Source of the DNA: Sipunculus nudus
Lineage: Eukaryota > Annelida > Sipuncula > Golfingiida > Sipunculidae
Length of the DNA: 64,000 nucleotides
Direction of reading: 5' to 3'
Assembly: GCA_026874595.1 (NCBI GenBank)
Contig: CM049310.1
Coordinates: 6,696,001-6,760,000, forward strand
Part shown: positions 1 through 64,000 of the stretch, piece by piece
Position numbering within the stretch: the first letter of the stretch is position 1
How the letters are laid out: the number at the start of each line of letters is the position of its first letter
Program-made: the position numbers and the translations under genes
The notes under the pieces: generated by a model
What the model was told of the DNA's origin: nothing
The model's database searches: none
Seen by the model: only the letters and a program-made list of their open reading frames with translations

Positions 1-3000
1 GTTTACAGCTCTAGCACTGTATGTATATTACTGTTATTAGATTGTTAGAGCGTGTTTTGCAGGAAAGATTTAGTTATGTCCATCTAATCTTACAGAGTTT
101 GATTCAATCCATACTTTTTTAAAAAAAATTTTTCGGAAAATTCAAATAAATGCACACTGCACTTATCTGATCAGGTTTCGTTATGGAATCCATTAATTTA
201 GAACTTAACCACAAAATTTTTGTGTGATATTATGCAATTGTATATAAATTTGAAAAAAAAAATCAGTTCTGTTCATATGCATAAAATCCTATGTGTGCTA
301 ACAGATACTCCATCCAGATATCTGAGAACTTATCCTAAAATTGTGATATTATTTGGTATAAGAATCACTGAGGAGCTTGATAAGGTCTCAGAGCAGTCCT
401 ATTATTTGAATAGGAATACAAGAATAGAAATGCATTGTATTGACCAAAGCAGATTAAAATCCCAAACTCTAAGATCTTAGAATAGTGTTTTATCTCAAAA
501 TAGTAAATCCCAGTGAGTACCAGGGGGTTTGTTTTGTAATGTTTCAAAAGAGTATTTGTAACTGTATTATTTCAGTAGCAGTAAGAGTAAATGGAAAATA
601 CAATTGATGTATTGATCTTGGCAGGTTAAATTTCTGAATTAGAAACTGAGAATTTTACCACAAAACAAGATCCACAGCACCAATAGTTCTAAGGGCTTTA
701 TGGTGTTTACAGTTAAACAGTGCTTATAAATATCAATTCAAAAGGAATACAAGGATATTGGTAATCGCAGATCACAAAACAATTTACAGAATACAATCTA
801 AAACACAAAAATAAACAATTTGTAGTAAGTTAGTATCACTCATAATCCCATGTGAGGAGTACTTGTATTGATTCAATAGGAGTATTGTACAAGGAAAATA
901 CAAAGTATTGATCTGTAGCAATAGCCGGGAAGGGAGATATATATACAGACACATGCCCTGCCTGGGTCCGCCTTCGTCGGTTTGCTCTTTAGCCACCTTC
1001 AATGTGGTGCCTGCAGACCTAGAACTTCCAGGGTTTGTATTGATTTCCTGAAACTCATTACTAAAAGCTGACCTGAATCCTCTCCAGTTATTCCAGTTGG
1101 CATAGACCTCAGGGAACAGAAAAATACTGCCTGAAATCTGAGAAAATTGAAATTATACTTACATGGCTTGGTCACCGTATGAATGGGAAATATCAGTTTG
1201 ATCTATCGAAGTGTACTATTTTATGTTAACTACTGTATTTTGATTTGTGGTTAAGTTACTGCATGTTGGAATGAAAATTTAATTTTCTTGTCATATGAAT
1301 TTAGAATTTTACATAATTTTCTGTTCCCCAGATAGTGAAAATATATCTTCAGACTTTAGGACCCTCTCATTAGCAGACAGCAACTTACTAGATGCCTGGC
1401 ACACTTATGTATTTTGATGTTTGATTACCGGTATATATTTTTAATATGCGCTTGTCTGTGAAGGGATGTATCGTGGTATACCTGCAGTCTGTCCATCTGT
1501 CAGTTAACTTTTAGGGTCGCCATGATAACTGACATAGAATTTGACAGATTTTAGTGAAAGTCACCATAACTTTTAACATCAGTAGATTATCTCGCGAAAG
1601 TTCAATTATAAGCATATCCACACATATTTAATGAGGTCAGAGGACACCATCCTACTTAGTGGTTTAGGTGCAATAAATTACCAGGAATATGATTGATTTT
1701 GATGAAACTCAACAGAAATGTTAACTAATATAAGATCTTGCCTAAGTTTGATATCTGGTAAAATCTATACATATTTAATGAGGTCAAAGGTCTCCAGAAT
1801 TTGGTAGGTTACTGATGACCTACCGGTACTAAAAATATGATGGATTTCATGAAAGTCATGAAATATTAACCAATAGAGTTTCTCCCCTGAATTAAATTCC
1901 TGGCAAAATTCATTCATATTTAAATGAGGTCAAAGGGCACAAGACACACAATGGGCACCCTTGCAGTGAGTGTTCTTGTTGCATTTGAAAATTTCTTCTC
2001 CTGCTGAAAAGTTTGCTCATTTTATATTTTAGGTATTTTATGGAGGTTCCTTGAATCTACATATGAAAATACAGCACCTCAAAGCAAATTGTAAAAATTA
2101 AATATCATTTTGTCCATCTGGGTTTGCTAGTGCTTAAAGAAATGATATTTTGGGTTGTGTTTTCTGAGTTTTGACAGATAATTTGAAATTTTCATCTGAT
2201 CCTGAAAACTTTAAAAGTTAATACAGTTCATATTTTAAATTGACATGAGGATTAAGAGCACCTTTATAGCAAGCTGTTAGATGAAAGCTTATTTGTCAGT
2301 CTGACTTTACTAGTTTTCAAGTAATGGATTGGTGTTTTCTCAGTTTGAACTCTTGCTGAATGTTTACGTTAAGGAAAAGTCTTGGCAAATTGATTTGTCT
2401 GGTAAACTTTTGAATTAATATAGATCAGAAATTTGCATTCTAAGGAATGCAAGCCTTTCCCATGTGGGGGGTACCTATTGGGGATGATTGATTAGTCCCT
2501 CAGAGAATTATTCTGATGTCCTGTCACCGCTTTGTGAATTCTGTTTTGTTTGTAACACTGTGCATTTAAAATGCAGGGACAGATCCAAAAACATAGGAAA
2601 AGGATGAGTCAAGCCCAGGCAGACTAAGACATAACTTTAAAACAGGTCCCCAAGATTTGAAGATGTGGGGTCCAGGCAGCAAGAATTGGTCTGAATCCCT
2701 TTCAATATGTTGTGGTGGCTGAAAAAGGGGGTCGAGGTCCAGAACCCCTGGACCCTTCCCCTGGATCCACTTCTGAAATGTGAAATCCAGTTCTAAGGCT
2801 TCACGAATATGTATCTTCATTGTTATATGGTCACCTTCATCCGTCTGTATTTCATAAACAACAGGCCATTGACCTATCCTTAAAAAAAAATAATTGGGTC
2901 AAGACTGTTTTAATGAATGACACTGTCAGTAAGAACCAGCTCTGTTCTACACAATCAAGCTGTTTAACACTTGCCCTTTGATCAGCTGAATCACCTTCTG

Positions 3001-5687
3001 TGGTGAAAACTATAAATAAACCAGGACAAATGTGATATGATACCGCTGGCAGCATTGAGTCATGACAGTGATAACATGTGTTAGTATGATTAAATGATAA
3101 ACATTCTTAAGATGGCATCCTTTATATGCATATGCTGTATATAGGATTTTGCTGCCTCTCCAGATCTGGCACATGATATTCTCTTGGAGTGATTCTATTA
3201 ATACGTATGTGGTATGCAGCATATTTGAATCACACACTTTGATGGAAGTGATAGGGTATTCTTTGGCAGATGGCTTTCCTGTAATGCTTGACTACAAATC
3301 CAGTTTTGCTGGTTATTAATTTTTAATTCATGAGAAAATGGTCTGCAAAAGCACTGCAGCCTCAGTCACCTCCAAAGCCATTGAGTAGGGCTGTGAAGTT
3401 AAAAGAGAATATCTTCCTGGAAGGAAGAGGGTATTTCTTCCTTTCCCTCCTCACTGGGAAGAATATGCCAACCGTTGAACCCTGGTTCTGTTAAATGTAA
3501 TAATACAGAAACCCTTCTTTGCCTGAAACTTTATCCAGAAAATGATTGTACATAATTTTTCAGTCACATATTATTTTTGGGAAAACAATGTCATTCGAGT
3601 CCAAATACTTTTGTGTCCATGTTATATTTATTAGAAGATAAACCCGGTATACCGGGCTTTTTACAGGGGTTGGGGATATGTATTAATTGAGAGGATTGTT
3701 GGTCCTTTTTTATTCAAGAATTAAAAGAAGATATAGATTTTGGAGTGGTTTGGCTCGACTGTAGTATAACTCACGCATCTCTCTGAGGCACAACACTTCT
3801 GTGAACTGCAAACATTTTTATGTCCAGCTGCTTGTATCTTAATTTTGCCACTTATTTTTATCTGCATCCTACTTCTCCATTACATGAATCCTAAAAATCA
3901 TACCATCCATATACACTTATAACCTAATCGAGACGCAACGTGGACAATCCTCCAGTCGCTTCAGAAATTCATACACCGGTATATTAACCTTGAAGACCTG
4001 GTCAGTGATCATTATTTTTCCGACCGGAATGGGACGCGGGGGAACTCCGGTTTTCGAGGATTCTTGCTTTCCATTTTACCCCTTTTTCCCAATAAAATTG
4101 TGGGTATCATACTGAATTAAACATGTACAAACTAACTTAGGGGAATGACTGTGTTTTGCTGTGTCTGTCTGTTGATACACTTAGAGGTCCTGGCCAGAAC
4201 CTGATTCTACATGTTCGATAAATGTGGCAATTGACATCCATCAGCCTTAACTCGGGACATTGCTGGTGAGGCTGCTATTGGACTTGAGATGAAAGGCTGT
4301 GAATTATGCACAGCCAGGTACTACATGAGGGAACAGTGGCATGCCTGTGTGTTCATATCAGTTTAGGTTGGCAGGGATTTCCCTAATCTTTTTACATGGA
4401 AGTTTCCAAGAAGCAAGTTTATCATATATTAAACGTGATAATATGGTGTCCCTGCCCATTTTGTTGAATATGGGACCCTTATATATGTTGAGCAAAATAC
4501 TCAGTCAGCTCCTGGGTTACATAAGAAGCAGTATGTTTATGCATCCACCAAAATAACAAAAGCTTAAAACAACTATTTCATATTCATGTAGAAAATTATG
4601 ATTATTAATATGTAAAGAATTAGACCATTACTAAAACAGCTAAAAATAACAAGTACATTTACTTCATAGACTTGGATCATTAAACCCTGTACTTTTTCTT
4701 GTACATAATAGAAAAAATCCAGCATGTATATTAAATGATGAGCCAAATTAATTGGTAAAATCAAGAGGGCATGGTTGTATATACCCACCCGCAGATGTGC
4801 AGTATAATCATATGAAACAATGTCCTGCCCAGACTGAGACAGAATATGCAGGACACAACAGGAACCTTTTATTATGACTGATTAACAAAAAATATTGTGG
4901 CTGTTATTGTATAGGAAGAGGTATTACATGAAACAAGTTATATGTAAGGCCACAGTCATACTTAGGTTATTAGATGACTCAGTGTATTTATAAGCTCAAT
5001 TGGCAATACCATACTGGATATGTGTAAAGTGAGATTGTGTCAAGCCAAGTGCTGTAAAGGGATGTAGTGCTTGTATTAAAAAATTCTATAATCCTCCAGA
5101 CTAGCTCAGTGCCCATCACCTCTGTATGGTTCATTAAATAAAAGAAGTGTAAAAAAACTAAAAATGTATTTTGATTTGCATCATTTGCAATATATTTAAA
5201 ACAAATTTAAATGTTCTGTAACCTTCAGGAGTGATCACATTACATCAACATGTATAGTAATGTGTACAGTTTAATTGGACAGTGTGTCAATAAACATATA
5301 TCAGATCCATGCATGCTGCCAGATTCCGATACAAACCTGTATTATTATGAGTTATATTATATTATATTATTATGGAGAAATACTGACATTGCAGTATATT
5401 TTATACCCTAACGGTGTATCTTCATATTTATGAGACATGTACATTCCTTGTACAGAAACATACTTGGGATTGCTGGGTAGGTGTGCTATAACTGCTATTG
5501 CTGTTTCTGTATTTGTATCTGCATCCGTACCTATTCTTGAGGACTACTGTGGTTGTCTTCTTATTCGCAGTGGTTTCAAATTCGCGATATTCACGGTTGC
5601 TCTCTGACCGCGAAATTGAAACCATGCAGTTTTGAATGTATATGTACCATGCCATGATCGTTAATTTCAGAAGCTGCCGTTATAATT
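1..5687. other. Intron 1 or upstream DNA, no gene seen
   Basis: AT-rich sequence with no open frame longer than about 90 codons and none resembling a known protein. The first dynamin exon (P-loop GQSAGKSS) was looked for and not seen. Apart from the degenerate repeats at 1480-1960 I recognise nothing here. Confidence 0.6.
1480..1960. repeat. Degenerate tandem repeats of about 145 bp
   Basis: Three diverged units share an ATATTTAATGAGGTCA-type block near 1625, 1765 and 1917, after a GTCTGTCCATCTGTCAG-type stretch. This is the decayed core of a satellite-bearing element like those described below. The ends are not recognisable. Confidence 0.5.
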
Positions 5688-5732
5688 GTATCCGCCAAAA
5701 CAGAGTTTTGCGGATACTATGTTTTCAGCTGG

Positions 5733-5775
<43 letters not shown>

Positions 5776-7416
5776 GTAGGTGTCCGGAGAACTCCTCCGT
5801 AACCGCTGGGCGGAATTTTCCGAAACCCGGGATTATGTTCGGGTCACATGTGAACTGCTGCGCCCCGATTTTGTTTTGACCTCTGACCTTTCCTCTGCGC
5901 TCTGCGTCCGTTTGTGCGTCTGTTTCCACACATAAACCCACATATCTCGGGAACCGTTTGACTGATCAGGAAAATTTTTTTGCACAAATGTAGCCCTCAG
6001 AGAGCTTTATAACATACACCAAAAATGGTGGCGCCACCTGCAACCATGTTTGCACAGTGTCCATCTGTTCGTCTGCCTTGGGTTAAAATCACTCATATCT
6101 CTGCAGTGACTTGACTAATTCACCTGAAATTCGGCATGCGCAAACATCCTGGATAGCTTTTCTGATTTTATGACAGGTGGCGCCACCTACATTCACGTTG
6201 ACGCTGCAGACATCCAAGCTCATATCTCGGGAACCGTTTGACCGATCAGGAAAATTCTTTTGCACAAATGTAGCCCTTGGAGAGCTTTATAACATACACC
6301 AAAAATGGTGGCGCCACCTGCAACCATGTTTGCACAGTGTCCATCTGTTCGTCTGCCTTGGGTTAAAATCACTCATATCTCTGCAGTGACTTGACTAATT
6401 CACCTGAAATTTGGCATGCGTATACATCCTGGATAGCTTATCTGATTTTATGACAGGTGGCGCCACCTACATTCACGTTTACGCTGCAGACATCCAAGCT
6501 CATATCTCGGGAACCGTTTGACCGATCAGGAAAATTCTTTTGCACAAATGTAGCCCTTGGAGAGCTTTATAACATACACCAAAAATGGTGCCGCTACCTG
6601 CAACCATGTTTGTACAGTGTCCATCTGTTTGTCTGCCTTGGGTTAAAATCACTCATATCTCTGCAGTGACTTGACTAATTCACCTGAAATTTGGCATGCG
6701 TATACATCCTGGATAGCTTTTCTGATTTTATGACAGGTGGCGCCACCTACATTTATGTTTACGCTGCAGACATCCAAGCTCATATCTCAGGAACCGTTTG
6801 ATTGATCAGGAAAATTTTTTTGCACAAATGTAGCCCTTGGAGAGCTTTATAACATACACAAAAAATGGTGGCGCCACCTGCAACCATGTTTGCACAGTGT
6901 CCAGCTGTTCGTCTGCCTTGGGTTAAAATCACTCATATCTCTGCAGTGGTTTGACTAATTCACCTGAAATTCTGCATGCTTATACATCCTGGATAGCTTT
7001 TCTGATTTTATGACAGGTGGCGCCACCTACAATCAAGTTTACGCTGCAGACATCCAAGCTCATATCTAGGGAACTGTTTGACCAATTGGGCCAAAATTTT
7101 GCATGTGTATAGTTCTCACAAAGCTCTTTATCATACGCTTAACTGGTGGCGCCACCTGCAACCCTTTTTTGCACAGCGTCCATCTGTTTGTCTGCCAAGG
7201 GCAAAAATCACTCATATACAATATAGTGGTTTGACTTATCTGCCTTAAATTTTGCATATGTATACAACTTGGACCGCTTTCTGGATTTTTTGGTAGGTAG
7301 CACAACCTACATACACAATTTGGCTGCAGACATCCATGCTGATATGCAACACTTCACCCGTTCCACTCTGATTTAGGCGGATACAAGTAGTCGCTTGTCG
7401 ACTACCCGTATTCTAG
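5688..7416 (+). mobile_element. Satellite-bearing HINE/Helentron-like element, family B
   Basis: The left end is a hairpin at 5689-5716 (TATCCGCC arm, CGGATA return). A (GCC)n run of about 14 units follows at 5734-5775. The core is about five tandem units of about 280 bp. The right end carries GGCGGATA, the inverse of the left tip, then a stem-loop GTAGTCG/CGACTAC at 7387-7405 and CTAG at 7413-7416 followed by T. A terminal hairpin, an inverted subterminal copy and a 3' stem-loop before CTAG form the plan of non-autonomous rolling-circle elements of the Helentron/HINE group. There is no coding capacity. The class assignment is inference from structure. Confidence 0.65.
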
Positions 7417-10402
7417 TTATAGTTGGCGACAGTTGAGATTAATCTTCAGCTACGCGGTGATGTCCATTGAGCCTCCTGCATATAATTTAAGTTGTTCAGG
7501 GAGAATTAAAAACAGGGCCCATTTAAAAAAAATATCGGTTTGCTTAGATTAAAAAAACAGTGACCCTTTGCAGGGATGTGCTGACCCAGTGGGCACGCTT
7601 CGCGCCTTAAAATCAATATTGAATAGAAGGTACTCTTTCACATTGTGCCGTATTTAGTAATTGTTAATAAATAAAATTTGCCACTAAAGTAGTGAACGTA
7701 GCCGCTAAGGTAGCGCCACCTTGTTACTGTATAATGGATTAATTCTGTCGCTACTGAAATCATGACGCTCCAAATGATGTTTGCTTGGCTAGTGATGACG
7801 TGAATTTTGAATATATTTGAAAGGTCACAGTTCATTATGGGGCCAAAGTGCCATAGAATAGTGGAATGTGAGTTGTTTTGAATGAGCCTTGGCCCTGAAC
7901 TAATTACAGCCAGCGGGGTCAATGCTTCCCGCACGTGTTGGCTCAGCCGTTCATGACCGTTCGAACATGCGATATCCGGACAGAGAAATAGTAGACTAGG
8001 ATAACCATGAAATCAGCGGTTTATGAAATAATTTTGTCATTACAGTTCATAGTTTCATATTTTATAATAAAATACACTACTAGACTAATGATAGAGCGCG
8101 AAAAAGGCACCCTGTGATACTTTTAAAAATACAAAACTGCGAAAATTCAGCCCCGCCGATATAAAGGCAACCACAGTATACATATTTATGGAGTCCAACT
8201 AAGTACAAATTGGTTCATTTGAAAGCTGTGGATCATCTGAGTGAGAATGCTTCAGGCCCTTCACATTGATCATCCAGCTGTACATGTTGACCAGTCTATT
8301 GATCCGAGACTGTTATATGCACGATTTTGCGAAGCTTACATGACTGGCCATTTTATAGACCAGTGGCTCACCGTGGGTTGGAATGCTGTGGGCGCAGACA
8401 TGTTTGTCAGGGCAAAGTTACTGCTGCCTGTATGTGATGCCGAACACCCAAACCAGACAAACTGTGACCCAGTGATGTCTTGTGTGGCACTTTAAATCAA
8501 TACTTTGTTCCTTTGAGCCCCATGTGTTGTTAATTACTGTTTAAACACTGGTCAGCTATTCAGTTTGAGGACATCTTCAGTCTGTTATTCCTCTCAGGCA
8601 TAGCAGCCTTGTTAGCTATTAGTATTACAAAACAATTATGAAAGGAGATTATATAATTCAGACAGTTTTTAAGGCAGGAGTTCCATAGGTAGTTTTGTGT
8701 TAGAAAATAGTCATACAAGCAAAAGGGGTTAATAAATTTACCAACAAATCAATACGAATTGATACTGTGCATGGATATGGTTCACAAGATGCTTTGTATG
8801 CTCTATTGTTGTATTGAGAAAACACAGTGACAGTGAATAAATATAGGTACAGCTGTTACCTAAACTATATTCTAAACTATATCTACTATTACTTTATATT
8901 TGTTACTTTGGCCATTTAAGACTTTTAAATCAATGTAAGTTCAAATGCTTACATTAATTTTAATGTCTCTATTAAAAAAAATGATGTTCTGGGGCTCTCT
9001 GATATTTGGGCCATGTGTTAAATATTCCTGAAACAAAACTGTAATTCAGCATGGTTCATTTATCTTAAACTGATATGAATACCAAACCTATCACAGAAGC
9101 TTCAGGCAGATAATCGCATGAGCAATATTAATCCTTATCATGTTATGCATAAAAACATCATGAGCAATGATTTATCATATATAACTAAAAAATATTGTTT
9201 GGAATTTAATTTGCAACTTAAATCCCTTAAATCCATACTTTTCATATTATAACATTCTGGTGTCTTCATAAGTAATGCTCTGATGGCTTTGTCAAGGTTT
9301 AGTTATTGCCGATGTGCTGTGATGGCTAACACTGCATAAGACAGAATATGGTCCTGCGATGTAAAGACTGACTCTTTAGATCAATACTCCTGTCTTCTTG
9401 TGTCTCGTATGATGTCCATAGGTGTTTCTGATGGTCATTTATTGAGGGCAGACATGGTAAATCACAGAACCATTTTATCTGGGGAATATTGGTGTGTGGC
9501 ACATTTATCTAGAAAGCTTTAAATAAAAGATCTAATTATAAAAAAGGCTATCAATGTATCATTTTCAAAGCAGGGGAGTTCTATAGCATGTTAGGATCAG
9601 GGATGCTCTTCTTTGGGGCTCTTTTTTCCAGTGAATATTGGTCTGAGGAACAAAAGGCAACAATAATATTGTAACTGAGCAACTTCTTCTCCACAAATGC
9701 AAAAACAGACTTATATTCATACACTTTTACAATTTAAACATTTTAAAATTTAAGTTTAATTTGAAAGTGATGTGTGTAAGATGTAATAAGGAACGTACAC
9801 ATGTCTGTTTAAAAAACAGTAAAGTCCATGAATAAAAGTATTTTAAGATTTTTGCATATTGCATGGTGGATGTGTATTGATATATTTTTATTCCTTTATT
9901 TTAATATTTCTTACATCACCTTTACTGTAATAAAACACAGTAAAAATGTAATTAATGATCATCCGACAGGGGTTGAATTATGTTTACAAGTTTCACTGAC
10001 TAGCAGAACTGGCTTGTAAAAGATTTATAAATCCAGGCCATCCACAATATTCCCTCTTTTGACTTGAAGACGTTTTAAATGGATATGGGGTAAAATGTTT
10101 GTTGTTGATGTCCCAGGGGCTGAAATAAGTTGTTTACAGGTGGTATGATCCATATTTTTAAGAATAGTCAAAGGAGGCCCAAATGAGAGGTGGGGGTGGC
10201 CCTGCTGAAAGGTTTCTCTGAATATTGCATGTAAACATACAGAATAATGATATCTCCTTTGTGTGTTCAGGGATTTTGAATTATTATTCATAGTTCAGAG
10301 ATGTTCTATTTTCTGTATAAAGGGTTGGACATGATTAAAGGTTCCACTGTATTACACATTCAACAGACAGAATAACAAATGTTGTTTTCTCTGAATTTTC
10401 AG
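7417..10402. other. Intron 1 or upstream DNA, no gene seen
   Basis: AT-rich sequence. An open frame of 84 codons at 8241-8495 is a little richer in G and C than its surroundings but resembles nothing I know and has no clear splice context, so it is not called a gene. Nothing else is seen. Confidence 0.55.
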
Positions 10403-63866
<53,464 letters not shown>

Positions 63867-64000
63867 GCACAGGACCAGGCATGGCAGGAATCATCGTGCA
63901 TTATACTTAGGTCAATGTCATATATACAAGGTCAAGGTCAAATTTACATGATAACAAATGCCGCCATGGCATGGAAGTTGGAGAGTCAATAAATCTTTGG
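63867..64000 (+). other. Dynamin 3' untranslated region (partial)
   Basis: Non-coding sequence after the stop codon. It contains an AAGGTCAAGGTCA tract like the one in the repeats of intron 3, and a polyadenylation signal near the window edge. The transcript probably ends just past the window. Confidence 0.8.
63988..63993 (+). promoter_or_regulatory. Polyadenylation signal AATAAA
   Basis: A canonical AATAAA lies 122 bases after the stop codon in the sense direction. The cleavage site would fall 10-30 bases further, beyond the window. Use of this site is inferred. Confidence 0.7.

Noticed and set aside
5717-5941. Minus-strand open frame with a polyglycine run
   Set aside because: Produced by the (GCC)n microsatellite of family B; no family similarity or splice context.
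8241-8495. 84-codon open frame MRMLQALHIDHPAVHVDQ...
   Set aside because: Some coding-like composition, but no recognised domain, no splice sites and no continuation. Kept only as a note in the intron entry.

Overview
The window is animal nuclear DNA, AT-rich and intron-rich. It holds one protein-coding gene, on the + strand: a classical dynamin, orthologous to vertebrate DNM1/2/3 and fly shibire. Twenty coding exons or exon alternatives spell the protein from the switch I region to the stop codon, and all of them join in phase with GT-AG introns. The first coding exon, with the P-loop, is not in the window, so the gene continues upstream. A polyadenylation signal sits 12 bases before the right edge. 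The repeat types (families with a terminal hairpin followed by GTCCGTCC-like runs, AGGTCA-rich repeats, GGTGGCGCCACC repeats) resemble those I know from bivalve molluscs. I infer a mollusc, probably a bivalve; this is not proven.

Layout: 1-10402 is intron 1 or upstream DNA, with one satellite-bearing mobile element (5688-7416). The GTPase domain is encoded at 10403-25202, where intron 3 (16212-22878) is almost filled by three nested mobile elements. The first helices of the stalk are at 25647-25841. A 14-kb intron follows, containing a 5.5-kb element made of about 30 tandem 180-bp units, a 4.3-kb dispersed repeat and a small hAT-like MITE. Stalk exons are at 39938-43491, the PH domain at 43982-47769, the GTPase effector domain (GED) at 53651-58213, and the proline-rich tail at 58020-63866.

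Two kinds of structure stand out. First, the gene appears to have several alternative coding segments: a candidate 84-nt in-frame cassette exon inside the stalk, a pair of related 6/9-nt microexons between PH and GED, and a pair of homologous GED exons that look mutually exclusive. Second, at two separate exons (5 and 14) the 3' splice site plus the first ~32 nt of the exon has been tandemly amplified. This gives 17 and 10 decoy acceptors upstream of the real one. The first array has a 63-bp period and stays open in frame; the second has a 79-bp period and carries a stop in each unit.

The mobile elements share one plan: a 5' terminal hairpin, a satellite core, an inverted copy of the 5' end, a short 3' hairpin and, in three of four families, a CTAG end. 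One nested insertion can be compared with an empty site in a second copy of its host repeat. The insertion lies between T and T with no target duplication, which is how Helentron/HINE-type rolling-circle elements insert.
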